Assembly (NCBI RefSeq): GCF_028681615.1
Contig: NZ_JAQUHV010000005.1
Location: forward strand, 1-64,000
From: Sulfuricurvum sp.
GTDB taxonomy: Bacteria > Campylobacterota > Campylobacteria > Campylobacterales > Sulfurimonadaceae
Direction: 5' to 3'
DNA: 64,000 nucleotides
Shown piece after piece: positions 25,427 through 37,557 of the stretch. The notes beneath the pieces were generated by a model. It had not been told where the DNA came from and searched no databases. It saw nothing but the letters and a program-made list of their open reading frames with translations. Position numbers and translations under genes: made by a program. Each line of letters starts with the position of its first letter. Within the stretch, counting starts at the first letter, position 1.

Positions 25427-27289
25427 ATGAGTGTCAAAGATCTAAATAAATATCTCGAAACCCTATTCACAGAACATAAATCTAAAAATTGTCTCACCTA
25501 TGAAACAATTGTCGATCCTTTTGACAAACAACCAACCCTTGCACAAGCTAAAACTATTTTAAAGCTGGCACAAAAACATAAGATCTGCTTGTTTACCTCT
25601 TCGGAACATGCCAAAATGCTCAATCAGCAAGAAGCAGCTGCAAAACGTGCCGCGCAACTTAAATACATTGAAGAAGCCAGCGGAGATGAATTCGATATTC
25701 TAAAACAGCATGAACTTCTTGAATGGTCACGTTCGGATTCTCCTGTACGTATGTATCTTCGTGAAATGGGTCAAATCCCGCTTCTTACAAAAGAAGAAGA
25801 AGTCGAAATATCCAAACGGATGGAAATGGGGGAAGGGATCATTATCGATGCGATCTGTTCTGTCCCCTATTTAATTGATTTTATTCTTGATTACAAAGAT
25901 CCTCTCATCAATCGTGAACGACGCGTCAAAGAACTTTTTAAAAGTTTCGAAGAAGCTGAAGAAGAAGACTCTGATGATGACAGTGATGATGACGGCGATG
26001 ATGATGAATCAACTGAAAAAGCACCGTCTCTTAAAGATAAAAAACGGGTAGAAAAAGTCGTTACCAGCTTTAAAGCACTTGAAAAAGCAAAAAAAGACTG
26101 GGTCAAAGCAACCGAGAAAATGTTAGAAGAGTGTTCTATCGATGAGATGGATGCAGAATACGTTTTGTTCTTCCTAAATGTCAGTTTCAAGAAAAAAATG
26201 TTGAAAGAGGCATTACTTGATCTTGGACCGACCTCAAAATTGATCAATGAGCTTGTCCGTTCTATGGAAACAGCTCTACGAAGTGATGAAGGTTTTGACC
26301 GTGAGTTGAAACGACTTGAGTATAAGCTTCCGCTTTTTAACGATCAACTCAAAAAAAATCACACATTGATCTTAAACAAAATTTGCGACCTGACGAAAGA
26401 AGAAATCGCTGCTAAAGTTCCTGAAGCAACGATGGTTAGTACCTATATGGAGATCAAAAAACTGATTCAAACCAAAGAAGCCTCTAAAGGCGGTTTCAAT
26501 ATGGAGCCGGAAAAGTTAGCTGATATTTTGGAACAGATCAAACGGGGTAAAAATATCTCTGAAGTTTCAAAAACACGTATGGCTAAATCCAATCTCCGTC
26601 TGGTTGTCTCGATTGCAAAACGTTATACCAACCGCGGACTTCCTTTCTTGGATTTGATTCAAGAAGGAAATATCGGATTGATGAAAGCGGTCGATAAATT
26701 TGAATACCAAAAAGGGTATAAATTTTCAACGTACGCTACATGGTGGATTCGCCAAGCAATCAGCCGTGCGATTGCCGATCAGGCACGTACTATTCGTATC
26801 CCGATCCACATGATTGAAACGATCAACCGCATTAATAAAATTATGCGTAAACACCTCCAAGAGCACGGAAAAGAGCCGGATGTCGAAACCATCGCGGAAG
26901 AAGTAGGCTTGTCGGTTGAGAAAGTCAAAAACGTCATCAAAATCACAAAAGAACCGATTTCGCTTGAAGCTCCTATCGGTAACGAAGAAGACGGACGTTT
27001 CGGAGATTTCATCGAAGATAAAATGTCTCTCTCTCCATCAGATGCTATTTTGAAAGACGATTTGAAAGTCCAGATTGAAAGTGTTCTTGAACAGTTGAAT
27101 GAGCGTGAAAAAGCGGTTATCAAAATGCGATTTGGTATTATGGACGACGAGAGTGACCGTACTCTCGAAGAGATCGGAAAAGAACTTAACGTTACACGTG
27201 AACGTGTTCGTCAAATCGAAAGCAGTGCGATCAAAAAACTGAAACACCCTAAAGTGGGTCGTAAACTTAAAAACTATATCGAGGACTGA
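25427..27289 (+). CDS. rpoD: housekeeping sigma factor RpoD
   Basis: A 620-residue primary sigma factor. Region 1.1-like N-terminus (1-80), region 1.2 around [20 protein letters not shown], an acidic stretch near 180-200 ([13 protein letters not shown]), non-conserved region to about 360, region 2 with [20 protein letters not shown], region 3, and region 4 with [20 protein letters not shown]. Length agrees with other Campylobacterota RpoD. AGGGAG precedes the ATG. The stop overlaps the next gene's ATG. Confidence 0.98.
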   Translation: MSVKDLNKYLETLFTEHKSKNCLTYETIVDPFDKQPTLAQAKTILKLAQKHKICLFTSSEHAKMLNQQEAAAKRAAQLKYIEEASGDEFDILKQHELLEWSRSDSPVRMYLREMGQIPLLTKEEEVEISKRMEMGEGIIIDAICSVPYLIDFILDYKDPLINRERRVKELFKSFEEAEEEDSDDDSDDDGDDDESTEKAPSLKDKKRVEKVVTSFKALEKAKKDWVKATEKMLEECSIDEMDAEYVLFFLNVSFKKKMLKEALLDLGPTSKLINELVRSMETALRSDEGFDRELKRLEYKLPLFNDQLKKNHTLILNKICDLTKEEIAAKVPEATMVSTYMEIKKLIQTKEASKGGFNMEPEKLADILEQIKRGKNISEVSKTRMAKSNLRLVVSIAKRYTNRGLPFLDLIQEGNIGLMKAVDKFEYQKGYKFSTYATWWIRQAISRAIADQARTIRIPIHMIETINRINKIMRKHLQEHGKEPDVETIAEEVGLSVEKVKNVIKITKEPISLEAPIGNEEDGRFGDFIEDKMSLSPSDAILKDDLKVQIESVLEQLNEREKAVIKMRFGIMDDESDRTLEEIGKELNVTRERVRQIESSAIKKLKHPKVGRKLKNYIED

Positions 27290-27975
27290 TGACATTTGAT
27301 CAGCAGTGGATTGAATACGATTTCAATCCGTTTATCCTATTTAATTCCGGTGGAAAAATTATATCACTGAACACAGAAGCGCAATATCTTCTCGGTGCTA
27401 TAGAAGCATCGGCTATCTATAAGATTGCAACAACGTATGCAAGTTCTTCATTCGGATTTAAAACAACATTTCTTGAACTTGAATTTGGCCGTTTTAAATT
27501 TTTCGGTATCACTGTAGGATATGAAGATGAAGAGCAGATTGGTATACGTCTTTACCAACTCCCTTCTTTCCAGTTCACAAAACAAAAACCGGACGGCCAG
27601 TTAGTCAATGTCTATACATTGATCGATTTGTGTATCAGTTCCAATTCGATAGGCAGCCAAACACGCTATACAAAAGAGCTCGATCCCACGATTCCTGAGA
27701 TTCGTTTGCAAACAGAATTATTTATTAAATTGCTTAATAAAATCTATACGTCGATGTTGGGGAATGATAAAATTTTAACCCGGCTATTTTTCCGTGTAGG
27801 TGAGCATATTAAATTTGAAGGGGAGAAATATTCACTCTTCTCTATTGAAGTTTCGTCAGAATCAATTAATAAAAAATATCTCTCTGAGATTACCCATTTG
27901 GCTGAAGAGAATAATCTCTTCGTCGATCTAAAAGATCAAAAAATTATTCTAAATGTTCCGATGATCGTGAAATAA
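27289..27975 (+). CDS. hypothetical protein after rpoD, PAS-like start
   Basis: A 228-residue cytoplasmic protein whose ATG overlaps the rpoD stop by one base (TGATG). Residues about 12-40 (NPFILFNSGGKIISLNTEAQ) recall the start of a PAS domain. The region around 130-175 (LFIKLLNKIYTSMLGNDKI) is helical. No enzymatic motif is seen. It may be a sensor-like accessory of sigma factor expression, which is speculation. The ending overlaps the convergent membrane gene by 32 bases. Confidence 0.6.
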   Translation: MTFDQQWIEYDFNPFILFNSGGKIISLNTEAQYLLGAIEASAIYKIATTYASSSFGFKTTFLELEFGRFKFFGITVGYEDEEQIGIRLYQLPSFQFTKQKPDGQLVNVYTLIDLCISSNSIGSQTRYTKELDPTIPEIRLQTELFIKLLNKIYTSMLGNDKILTRLFFRVGEHIKFEGEKYSLFSIEVSSESINKKYLSEITHLAEENNLFVDLKDQKIILNVPMIVK

Positions 27976-28468
27976 ATAACTCGCGTGAAATAAAGTATCC
28001 CAACGGGATACCCGCTGCTAGTCCTAGAAGATAGGGCAATACTAAGAGAGAATGGTTGTTGTTAAGAGCCAGGAATCCCAAGATTAAAAAAGCATACGGA
28101 ATAAGACGATACAGCGATATCCAAGCTGATGCATTTTTGGTCGTGTTTTGAACTATATTACTCTTTTGACGTGCTTTTTCTTCTTTTATCATCTGCTTGA
28201 TATCGGCAACTTCGTTCTCTCGTTCTTCTTCGTACAAATCGTACGGATCATCCATCATATCTATTACATCTTTATTGTCTTCGATATCGGCTGTCTCGAC
28301 ACGTTGATTAATCATCGTTCGATACGAATAAAGCGATCCCATAAGGATAAGCATCGAAGAGAGCATCGCAACCGTAAAATTTGAGTATACTTCTTTAGAT
28401 AAAAAGAGTAGTACTAAGACGGCAAAGTGGGCAAGTACAAAAATACGGATTGCGTTTTTAATCCTCAT
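27944..28468 (-). CDS. membrane protein downstream of AtpZ-like gene
   Basis: About 174 residues, with predicted helices at the start (FVLAHFAVLVLLFL, TVAMLSSMLILMGSLYSY) and at the end (LYRLIPYAFLILGFLAL, LLVLPYLLGLAAGIPLGYFI), separated by an acidic and then basic cytoplasmic stretch (DMMDDPYDLYEEERENEV, KEEKARQK). The family is not recognised. Its start lies inside a triplicated GATGAG repeat that also encodes the AtpZ tail; ATGs at 28468, 28474 and 28480 are all usable, and I chose the last, with a GAGG six bases upstream. Confidence 0.65.
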   Translation of the reverse strand: MRIKNAIRIFVLAHFAVLVLLFLSKEVYSNFTVAMLSSMLILMGSLYSYRTMINQRVETADIEDNKDVIDMMDDPYDLYEEERENEVADIKQMIKEEKARQKSNIVQNTTKNASAWISLYRLIPYAFLILGFLALNNNHSLLVLPYLLGLAAGIPLGYFISRELFISRSSEHLE

Positions 28469-28760
28469 CCTCATCCTCATCGATGCTTTTCCCCATATTG
28501 TATCGCGGATCTTTGGCCAATTTTTCAAACTCTTTGTATTGTTTGCTGTAGGCTTTGTAAACATTTAAAAATGCAGCTGCAAGACCTATAGCAACACCGA
28601 TCCACAAAAGCCACGTAATACCTGTAAGTTTTTTAAGCCCCAAGCCGATTGCGACACCGATCAAAACGGCTACAACCATCGAGATTCCAAGTGATAAGGT
28701 CTCGGCACCTTCGATAATCGGTTTAATCCGTGGTTTATGCTCTTCGTGATTCTCTTCCAC
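28458..28760 (-). CDS. AtpZ/AtpI family membrane protein
   Basis: A 100-residue protein with two membrane helices (LSLGISMVVAVLIGVAIGLG and TWLLWIGVAIGLAAAFLNVY), as in the AtpZ/AtpI group that helps assemble or supply ions to ATP synthase. Its GTG start overlaps the hemL stop (TAGTG). The acidic tail (SIDEDEDED) is encoded by a hexamer repeat. ATP synthase genes are not nearby in the window. Confidence 0.75.
   Translation of the reverse strand: MEENHEEHKPRIKPIIEGAETLSLGISMVVAVLIGVAIGLGLKKLTGITWLLWIGVAIGLAAAFLNVYKAYSKQYKEFEKLAKDPRYNMGKSIDEDEDED
28461..28478. repeat. triplicated hexamer across a gene overlap
   Basis: Three perfect copies of ATCCTC (GATGAG on the coding strand). They encode Asp-Glu repeats ending the AtpZ-like protein, and in another frame Met-Arg repeats opening the next gene. 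Each copy supplies both a GAGG-type ribosome site and an ATG. Confidence 0.8.
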
Positions 28761-30043
28761 TACAGTTCTCCAAATATTTTGTTTGCAGCGGCAATTGTCT
28801 CTTCAACCATTTCATCGGTTGTTGCGGTAGAAATAAATCCTGTTTCAAATTGTGAACAAGCAAAATAAAAGCCCGCATCCAACATCGCAGCATGGAACTT
28901 GGCAAAACGTGCAGTATCACTCTTAAGGGCTTCGGCAAAATTCGAAACTGACTCATCACTAAAGAAAAATCCGAACATAGAACCGCGTACATCGGTTTGT
29001 AAAGGGATATTGTGTTTTGTTGCTGCTTCCGCAAAGCCGTTCATAAGACGTTTTGCCCTCTCTTCGAGGACACTGAAGACTCTTGCATTGTTCTTGAGCT
29101 TATGAATGGATGCAAGTCCTGCAGCCATGGCAACAGGATTTCCGCTGAGAGTTCCTGCCTGATAGACACCGCCTTCGGGTGAGAGGTGCGCCATTATCTC
29201 GCGTCTGCCCCCGAATGCTCCGACAGGCATTCCGCCACCGATGACTTTTCCTAGCGTTACCAGGTCAGGTTTTGTACCTGTGATACTCTCCGCACCATGT
29301 AAACATGCTCTGAAACCGCTCATTACTTCGTCAAAAATCAGTAATGCGCCGTATTCATCACATACTGTCCGAAGTTCTGCCAAAAAATCTTTGGTTGCGG
29401 GTACCAGTCCCATATTTCCGGCAATCGGCTCGATAATGACACACGCAATACCGGGGCTGTCTTTAAAACATTGACGGACACTTTCAATGTTGTTGTATTC
29501 AGCTAATAAAGTATGTTTGGTAAAATCGGCCGGCACTCCCGGAGAACTCGGTGTTCCAAACGTCACGGCACCTGAACCTGCTTGAACAAGCAGAGCATCA
29601 CTGTGTCCGTGATAGCAACCGGTGAACTTGACAATATCATCACGACCGGTAAACCCTCGAGCAAGACGGATCGCACTCATTACCGCTTCGGTTCCGCTGC
29701 TGACAAAACGGATTTTTTCAATAGAGTCATAAATAGAGATAATGAGCTCAGCAAGATCACTTTCAGCTTCTGTAGGAGCACCGAAACTTAGACCGTGTTT
29801 GACTGCTTCGATTACAGCTGATTCAATGCTTTCGTCTCGGTGGCCGAAAATTAGAGGACCCCAACTTTGAACGTAGTCTACATAGCGGTTATCATCGATA
29901 TCAATCAGATATCCGCCTTCTCCGCGTGAGATAAAACGGGGAATACCACCAACACTTTTAAATGCCCGTACAGGTGAGTTTACTCCGCCCGGTATCAATT
30001 GTTGAGCTTTTTCGAAGGCTGTTTGTGAGTGTTCAATGCTCAT
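28760..30043 (-). CDS. hemL: glutamate-1-semialdehyde 2,1-aminomutase
   Basis: A 427-residue PLP enzyme making 5-aminolevulinate for haem. Motifs: the N-terminal [36 protein letters not shown], the aspartate in [12 protein letters not shown], and the PLP lysine in [20 protein letters not shown]. Length fits. A TATAAT box and an AGGA site lie upstream. The gene overlaps the AtpZ-like start by one base. Confidence 0.97.
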   Translation of the reverse strand: MSIEHSQTAFEKAQQLIPGGVNSPVRAFKSVGGIPRFISRGEGGYLIDIDDNRYVDYVQSWGPLIFGHRDESIESAVIEAVKHGLSFGAPTEAESDLAELIISIYDSIEKIRFVSSGTEAVMSAIRLARGFTGRDDIVKFTGCYHGHSDALLVQAGSGAVTFGTPSSPGVPADFTKHTLLAEYNNIESVRQCFKDSPGIACVIIEPIAGNMGLVPATKDFLAELRTVCDEYGALLIFDEVMSGFRACLHGAESITGTKPDLVTLGKVIGGGMPVGAFGGRREIMAHLSPEGGVYQAGTLSGNPVAMAAGLASIHKLKNNARVFSVLEERAKRLMNGFAEAATKHNIPLQTDVRGSMFGFFFSDESVSNFAEALKSDTARFAKFHAAMLDAGFYFACSQFETGFISTATTDEMVEETIAAANKIFGEL

Positions 30044-30073
30044 ACATAATCCTAATCAATAAATCTTTTTCTT

Positions 30074-30079
30074 ATTATA
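30074..30079 (-). promoter_or_regulatory. -10 box for hemL, flanked by inverted repeat
   Basis: CGGTATAAT on the minus strand, 31 bases before the hemL ATG. A 7-base inverted repeat (CCTAATC at 30051-30057, GATTAGG at 30085-30091) flanks it and could be an operator. Confidence 0.5.
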
Positions 30080-30115
30080 CCGAAGATTAGGTTGTCCAAA
30101 CGGCTCGTTATGCGA

Positions 30116-30121
30116 TAAAAT
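30116..30121 (+). promoter_or_regulatory. -10 box for tgt operon
   Basis: TAAAAT 24 bases before the tgt ATG. Confidence 0.35.
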
Positions 30122-30126
30122 AATAA

Positions 30127-32037
<1,911 letters not shown>

Positions 32038-32050
<13 letters not shown>

Positions 32051-32976
32051 AAACTATCGCCATCAGTGTCGGTGATTTGAACGGTGTGGGATTTGAGATA
32101 ATCCTCAAGGCCCACAATCAGATCAAACAGCTCTGCAATCCTCTTTATTGTATCAATTATACTATGGCACATCAAGCGGCAGCTTTACTGCATAAACAAA
32201 TTCCAAACGATTTTCATATGTATAAAGTTTCCGGTGAATTTACCATCGAAGCAGGAAAAGTTTCCGCTGAGTGCGGACGATACAGCTATGATTCTTTTAT
32301 TGCCGCTGTAGAGCTTGCACGATCGAAAGCCGTTGATGCCATTGTCACTTTACCGATTCATAAAGAAGCATGGAAGTTGGCAGGCATCCATTATGTCGGA
32401 CATACAGATGCGCTGAGAGATATATTTCAAAGTGATGCGATTATGATGCTCGGATGCGAGAAGCTTTATGTTGCGCTTTATACGGAACATATCCCTCTTC
32501 GTGAAGTAGCATCTAAAATTGAGACGGATAAATTAACGGCCTTTTTGCTGCTGCTCCATACAGCTACAGGGCATGAACCGATTGCAGTGTTAGGTCTTAA
32601 TCCCCATGCCGGGGATCATGGAGTCTTAGGTGATGAGGAGCGTTTTATTGAAGAAGCGATTGAACGTGCTAATGCACAGATCGGTAGAGAGATCTTTATC
32701 GGTCCGATCGTTCCGGATATAGCATTTACACCTCGGTTCCGAGAAAATTTCTCAATGATAGCGGCGATGTATCACGATCAAGGATTGGCTCCGCTTAAAG
32801 CGCTCTATTTTGATGAAAGCGTCAATGTCTCCTTAGGTCTGCCGATCATTCGTACTTCTGTCGATCATGGAACGGCGTATGACATAGCGTATCAAAATAA
32901 AGCATCCGTACTGAGTTATATGAATGCTGTCAAGGCAGCAATTACATTTAACGTTAAAGATGAAAACCATGGCTGA
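32038..32976 (+). CDS. pdxA: 4-hydroxythreonine-4-phosphate dehydrogenase
   Basis: A 312-residue enzyme that supplies the aminoacetone phosphate partner of PdxJ. Motifs: ISVGDLNGVGFEIILKA at the start, AIVTLPIHKEAWKLAGIHY with GHTDAL, GLNPHAGDHGVLGDEE (metal-binding His), and AMYHDQGLAPLKAL. Slightly shorter than E. coli PdxA (329). The neighbouring order pdxJ-pdxA is common in Campylobacterota. Confidence 0.95.
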
Positions 32977-34042
32977 AAAAGCATCTATCAATGTGTTTAA
33001 GAGCTTAAGCCATCCCCATTTTAATATACAATTATTTCGTCCCGGTTTTATAAAAGCGGCTTGGAAAGCGTATTCGGATATTGTATCGACACCTATTTCA
33101 CAAAGCCAATTTCAAGTCCTTATCGGTGCATTGTTTGATTGGCTTTTCTTAGAAAAAAAATCCGATTCTGATACGGTATTAAGCGATATACGCGATCTGT
33201 TTCGTAATTCTGAAGAGGTTGAACGATTTTTATCCGATACATTTTATATCGTACTAAACCATTATATAAAATCGTTTTACGGACACCTTGGCGGATGGAG
33301 TAAAATCGTCTCTTTTTCTACAGCTATCGAAAGGTTTGTCACCTATGCCGCTAACCGGCTGGATGATGAATCCTTCTTCTTATTCGAAGATGCTTTTATC
33401 AATGCGCTTGAAACACTTCGCCAGAAGTCAGAGGCTATTACGGTCCTTAACACATATTACGGTGTACCTATCCAATATACCGCTGAAATTTTACATACCG
33501 ATACCCAAAGTGTTATCCTCCGCGTACACCCTCTTCAAGAGACTGCCGCATTGATACAAAACGGCATTTATATTCTCAAAAAAGACCAATTCATCAATGA
33601 TGTTTATGCATCCGTTAATCCGATAACGGTTGAAGGTGAACGTCTGTTGGAATTGAAACAGTTTGATCAGCTTCAGACCTCACTTTTTCATCGTCAAAGC
33701 ATTCGTGTACAACCTCCAAAACCGTATAGTTTTACGATTGTCCACCCAAGCCTCACCTTGCATTGTCATTTGTATGATATTTCCATTGGAGGAATCGCTG
33801 TTACGACGAAACATCCGTATGCAATTTCTCCGTTAAGTGATGTAACCTTGATCTTCCCTCCTGAAATTATGGGACAATCACCGGAAGTAAAGGGAAAATT
33901 AGTCTTCAAATCTTCCTATGAAGCAGGATACAAATACCATTTCAAGATTGAAACAAATCTCCAACAAGAGGGTGAACTCGGAAAATACATTGCTAGACGG
34001 GAACAGGAACTCATTAAAAAACTACGAGATGAGATTATTTAA
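32969..34042 (+). CDS. PilZ-domain cyclic-di-GMP effector protein
   Basis: About 357 residues. The first 230 are helical and unrecognised (bundle-like segments such as LSDIRDLFRNSEEVERFL). The C-terminal about 110 residues form a PilZ domain with the binding motifs RQSIR (RxxxR) and DISIGG (DxSxxG) 34 residues later. It thus should bind cyclic-di-GMP. I take ATG 32969, overlapping pdxA by 8 bases; 32960 is an alternative. It is followed one base after its stop by an unknown coiled-coil gene, suggesting that the two proteins work together. Confidence 0.8.
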   Translation: MAEKASINVFKSLSHPHFNIQLFRPGFIKAAWKAYSDIVSTPISQSQFQVLIGALFDWLFLEKKSDSDTVLSDIRDLFRNSEEVERFLSDTFYIVLNHYIKSFYGHLGGWSKIVSFSTAIERFVTYAANRLDDESFFLFEDAFINALETLRQKSEAITVLNTYYGVPIQYTAEILHTDTQSVILRVHPLQETAALIQNGIYILKKDQFINDVYASVNPITVEGERLLELKQFDQLQTSLFHRQSIRVQPPKPYSFTIVHPSLTLHCHLYDISIGGIAVTTKHPYAISPLSDVTLIFPPEIMGQSPEVKGKLVFKSSYEAGYKYHFKIETNLQQEGELGKYIARREQELIKKLRDEII

Positions 34043-34043
34043 T

Positions 34044-35579
34044 ATGAATGAGACAAATACTTCTCAGTCGGATACAGCCTTTGTCAATCCAAAGATAGTT
34101 TCTGATGTCATCGATGTTTTGGATACGATCCTTCCCAAAAACCTTTATGCACTTGATTTTACACTTGAACACTATTTTACGTTGCTCAAAAAATTATCGC
34201 TTTTTGAAAAAGAAGAGTATTTCAACGATAAAAAAGAGGCCATAAAAAAAGCCATAGTATCCTATTTTGCTCAATCCAATCAAAATATTGATATCAAGAT
34301 CTCTTTTAAAACTTTTACCATACACAAACATTTTTTTGATCATTCAAATTCAGAAAAGCTTGACCGTATGATCCATAAAAACAGGGCCTTAATCAGTGAT
34401 TTAGAAAGTAAAAAATCTGAATTTCTTCCATTGCCTTTTTTAGTTTCTATCCCCAACGAATTTTATACACAGATTATGCAAGGCTACATTGACAACAAAC
34501 AATCGATGGAGTCTGCACGATATATTACACGACAGCAGGTCGACAATATTTTCAATCTTGATGAACGTGATATTATCTTCTTTTTGCGTGGAAAAATTTC
34601 GATACGTTATTTTACCCCTCCTAAAAAAATACCGGAAGGTGTGGATAAACGATTTTCAGGGGAATCCATTGAGAGCATGGAAATAATGTATCAAACCTAC
34701 TTTCCTGATGGTGCATGGCCGATGATTGAAGAGGTATTGGATGATGTTCTTGCAGATAGCCTTAACTTTGCGTTTATCAGCAATATGACCTTTAGCAAAA
34801 CGTTTATTCAAGTATTTAGATCCATGGTAGAGGTTATGCTGCTCGATATCGTCAGTGAAGATGATCGTTCTAAAATTGAAGGACAAACGGGATATATACT
34901 TCGACAATATTTTCAAAAAATTCTTTTACATACCTCTAAAAATCTTTTGAATTTTATTGAGAACCGAAATAAAAATGCTGAAAAATTTGTCAATTATTTT
35001 ACCGAAGAAACGGTCATCGATGCCAACGGAAATAAAATACAAAAATATGCTATTACGGATAAGCGCAACAACAGATGGAACTGTAGCGCCGTCATTTCTT
35101 TGATGATGCAATACAAACAAACAAAAATCAAAGTCGCGGCTCAAGACGAAGTTTTAACTATCGCTCAGGAACGTGTTAACGAGTCGGAAAAAGAGATTGA
35201 ATCCGAAAAAAAATCTAAACATAATATTGAGAAAGAACTGGAAGAAATTGTAAAATTGTTACCTGATGCTGATATGAAATTGATGTCCCTTAAAGAGAAA
35301 CTCTCATCGAATTCAGACGAGAGTGAAGCGATAAAAAATGAAATGGTTCTACTAAATGATTATTACAATGAACTCATTACAAAAAGAAAAAGTCATATTG
35401 CACAGCTTGAATCCATCAATAACAAGATCACGAATAAAATTAGCGAATTGGCCCAACGCAACATCAAACTGGCATATGAAGAGAAAATGCATAAAACGAT
35501 TATGGAACAGAGTGCTCCTGTCTTAGAGATGTACGAATTAGTCGCGGATGCCCTTGCCTTTACACTTGCAAAACGCTAA
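34044..35579 (+). CDS. unrecognised 511-residue protein with coiled-coil tail
   Basis: A soluble protein starting MNETNTSQSDTAFVNP. The first about 350 residues are a mixed fold that I cannot assign. Residues about 365-490 form a long coiled coil (ERVNESEKEIESEKKSK, KSHIAQLESINNKITNKI). I chose ATG 34044, one base after the PilZ gene's stop; open frame extends back to 33918 but overlaps that gene. There is no signal peptide. As a partner of the PilZ protein it may be a cytoplasmic structural or motility-related factor; this is inference. Confidence 0.7.
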   Translation: MNETNTSQSDTAFVNPKIVSDVIDVLDTILPKNLYALDFTLEHYFTLLKKLSLFEKEEYFNDKKEAIKKAIVSYFAQSNQNIDIKISFKTFTIHKHFFDHSNSEKLDRMIHKNRALISDLESKKSEFLPLPFLVSIPNEFYTQIMQGYIDNKQSMESARYITRQQVDNIFNLDERDIIFFLRGKISIRYFTPPKKIPEGVDKRFSGESIESMEIMYQTYFPDGAWPMIEEVLDDVLADSLNFAFISNMTFSKTFIQVFRSMVEVMLLDIVSEDDRSKIEGQTGYILRQYFQKILLHTSKNLLNFIENRNKNAEKFVNYFTEETVIDANGNKIQKYAITDKRNNRWNCSAVISLMMQYKQTKIKVAAQDEVLTIAQERVNESEKEIESEKKSKHNIEKELEEIVKLLPDADMKLMSLKEKLSSNSDESEAIKNEMVLLNDYYNELITKRKSHIAQLESINNKITNKISELAQRNIKLAYEEKMHKTIMEQSAPVLEMYELVADALAFTLAKR

Positions 35580-35582
35580 TTC

Positions 35583-36728
35583 TTACGATAGACGGTTTCG
35601 GTAATCTTCATAGCCGAACTCATGGAGAACATTTAGTTTCCCTTCTTTTGTCCAGATTGCAAGAGACGGGAGTTTAATCCCGTTGAAAGTTGTATTTTTG
35701 ACAAATGTATAGTGAATTTGATCTTCAAAGATAATTTTATCTCCAACTCTCAACGGTACATCAAACGAATAGTCTCCCATAATATCGCCAGCTAAACACG
35801 TATTTCCGCCAAAACGATAGGTGTATGCTTTTTCACCTGCTTCCGCGGCATTACGTACAGCAGCGCGATATGGCATTGCAAGTGTATCGGGCATATGGGC
35901 TTCAGCAGACGTATCCAAAATCGCTATGTCCATTCCGTTATGTACAATATCAAGTACCGATGCAACCAACGGGCCTGTTTGCCAACCTACCGCTTCACCC
36001 GGCTCAAGATAGACGGTGATATCATTATGACGGGATTTAAATGCTTTTATGACTTCGATGAGGCGATCAACATTGTAATCGATACGGGTAATATGGTGCC
36101 CTCCCCCAAAATTGACATATTTTAATCCATTGATATAAGAACCGAATTTCGACTCAAACGCTTCGAGTACCCCTTCCAGCGCATCAACGTTTTGTTCACA
36201 CAACGCATGAAAATTTAAACCGTCCAGTTTGCTTACAATACTCTCATTGAAATTAGACAAAGTCGTTCCTAACCGGCTGTAAAGACCGCACGGATTATAA
36301 AGATCTACCGGAGAGGACGAATATTCAGGGTTAACACGCAAAGACACCGAGATCGATGGGTTTATTGCTTTTACCCTATCATAGTAACGGTGAAACTGTG
36401 CTGGGGAATTAAAAACGATATCATCCGATATACGGGCTATTTCATCAATATCTTCGTCTTTAAATGCGGGAGAATAGGTATGAACCTCTTTGTTCATTTT
36501 TTCACGTGCGAGCTTAGCTTCATGTAATCCGCTCGCAGTACATCCATGCAGATATTTTCCTACTAAATCAAAAGTCGACCACATCGCGAACCCTTTGAGC
36601 GCAAGGATGATTTTAGCCCCGGATTCATTTTGCACACGCTGCATTACTTGTAAATTTTTTTCTAACCGGGCTTCTTCACAAATATAACACGGAGTATGGG
36701 TGAGTTGGGAAAAATCGATATCGCTCAT
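35583..36728 (-). CDS. nspC: carboxynorspermidine decarboxylase
   Basis: A 381-residue PLP enzyme of fold type III (alanine-racemase-like). It decarboxylates carboxy(nor)spermidine in the alternative polyamine route. Motifs: LKGFAMWSTFDLVGKYL with the PLP lysine, SLRVNPEYSSSP, LNFHALCEQN, GGGHHITRIDYN, LEPGEAVGW and FGGNTCLAGDIMGDY. Length agrees with Campylobacter NspC (about 380). Its partner dehydrogenase lies 2 kb downstream in the window, on the same strand, at 38904. AGGA precedes the ATG. Confidence 0.93.
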   Translation of the reverse strand: MSDIDFSQLTHTPCYICEEARLEKNLQVMQRVQNESGAKIILALKGFAMWSTFDLVGKYLHGCTASGLHEAKLAREKMNKEVHTYSPAFKDEDIDEIARISDDIVFNSPAQFHRYYDRVKAINPSISVSLRVNPEYSSSPVDLYNPCGLYSRLGTTLSNFNESIVSKLDGLNFHALCEQNVDALEGVLEAFESKFGSYINGLKYVNFGGGHHITRIDYNVDRLIEVIKAFKSRHNDITVYLEPGEAVGWQTGPLVASVLDIVHNGMDIAILDTSAEAHMPDTLAMPYRAAVRNAAEAGEKAYTYRFGGNTCLAGDIMGDYSFDVPLRVGDKIIFEDQIHYTFVKNTTFNGIKLPSLAIWTKEGKLNVLHEFGYEDYRNRLS

Positions 36729-36849
36729 GGAAATTCCTAGGAAGGTAGTTTTACGGGTGTGATTGTAGCACAGAGTTATTTCTACACCGACAAAATTGAT
36801 GGAACAAGAATTGTATTGAGAAAATATATATAACTCTGAAGGAACCTCA

Positions 36850-37407
36850 ATGTCTATAAAAGACTACATCGCTGAAAACAAACTCGAATGGATGATCGTT
36901 TACAACGCACCGACTGATGCTTACAAATATGCGTACCGTGGATGTCTCATCGTTACTGAAGGTAAAGTAATTACTGCCGATAAAAGTCTTCCGCCTAAAG
37001 ATATTGTTAAACAAGTACTATTGGCTACCAACAACGATACAATCGATTTTATGGCTTTAGAACTCCAATCCTTGGATCTTTTTGAACCATTTGTTGCAAA
37101 ATACAAAGAGTATTTGACTCCAGAAGGAAAATACCTTCTTTTCGTCTCTGACATTATCGGTAAAGGGACATTTGTGTATGAAGGAATTACCTTCAATACT
37201 TTTGCATTGGATGAAAGTTCAGTATGGAATGACTTGCTTGATATCGCTGATCTTTCAAAAGGTGATTTGAAAAAAATGTCTGACAAAGAGAAAATTGATG
37301 CGGTAGCAAAAGAAATTCTACGCAGTAATCTTCGATTGAATGATAAAACCTATGATGATATCAAAGCATTGCAACGTGGTGGAAAAGCTTCATTCGGAGC
37401 AGTATAA
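36850..37407 (+). CDS. hypothetical 185-residue protein
   Basis: A soluble, acidic/lysine-rich protein starting MSIKDYIAENKLEWMIVYNA. It contains KGTFVYEGITFNTFALDES and a helical end (KMSDKEKIDAVAKEILRSN). No motif is recognised. GAAGGAA precedes the ATG, and a hairpin follows the stop. It stands alone between the nspC promoter and the AMMECR1 gene. Confidence 0.65.
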   Translation: MSIKDYIAENKLEWMIVYNAPTDAYKYAYRGCLIVTEGKVITADKSLPPKDIVKQVLLATNNDTIDFMALELQSLDLFEPFVAKYKEYLTPEGKYLLFVSDIIGKGTFVYEGITFNTFALDESSVWNDLLDIADLSKGDLKKMSDKEKIDAVAKEILRSNLRLNDKTYDDIKALQRGGKASFGAV

Positions 37408-37415
37408 CCCCTTCA

Positions 37416-37436
37416 TTTCCCCTTTGTTTGGGGAAA
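37416..37436 (+). terminator. terminator-like hairpin
   Basis: A seven-pair stem (TTTCCCC / GGGGAAA) with a 7-base loop, 8 bases after the preceding stop. No T-run follows, so the assignment is tentative. Confidence 0.35.
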
Positions 37437-37504
37437 CAACATCTCTCAATCAATTCTCCAAAATTCTTTCTTTCTCATCTCTCATTTTATTACACTTTGC
37501 ATGA

Positions 37505-37510
37505 TACAAT
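37505..37510 (+). promoter_or_regulatory. -10 box for AMMECR1-Memo pair
   Basis: TACAAT in GCATGATACAATTG, 47 bases before the ATG at 37558. Confidence 0.45.
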
Positions 37511-37557
37511 TGTAGTCAATCCTAGTTTTAGCTCCGCATATGAATCAAGGAGATTAA

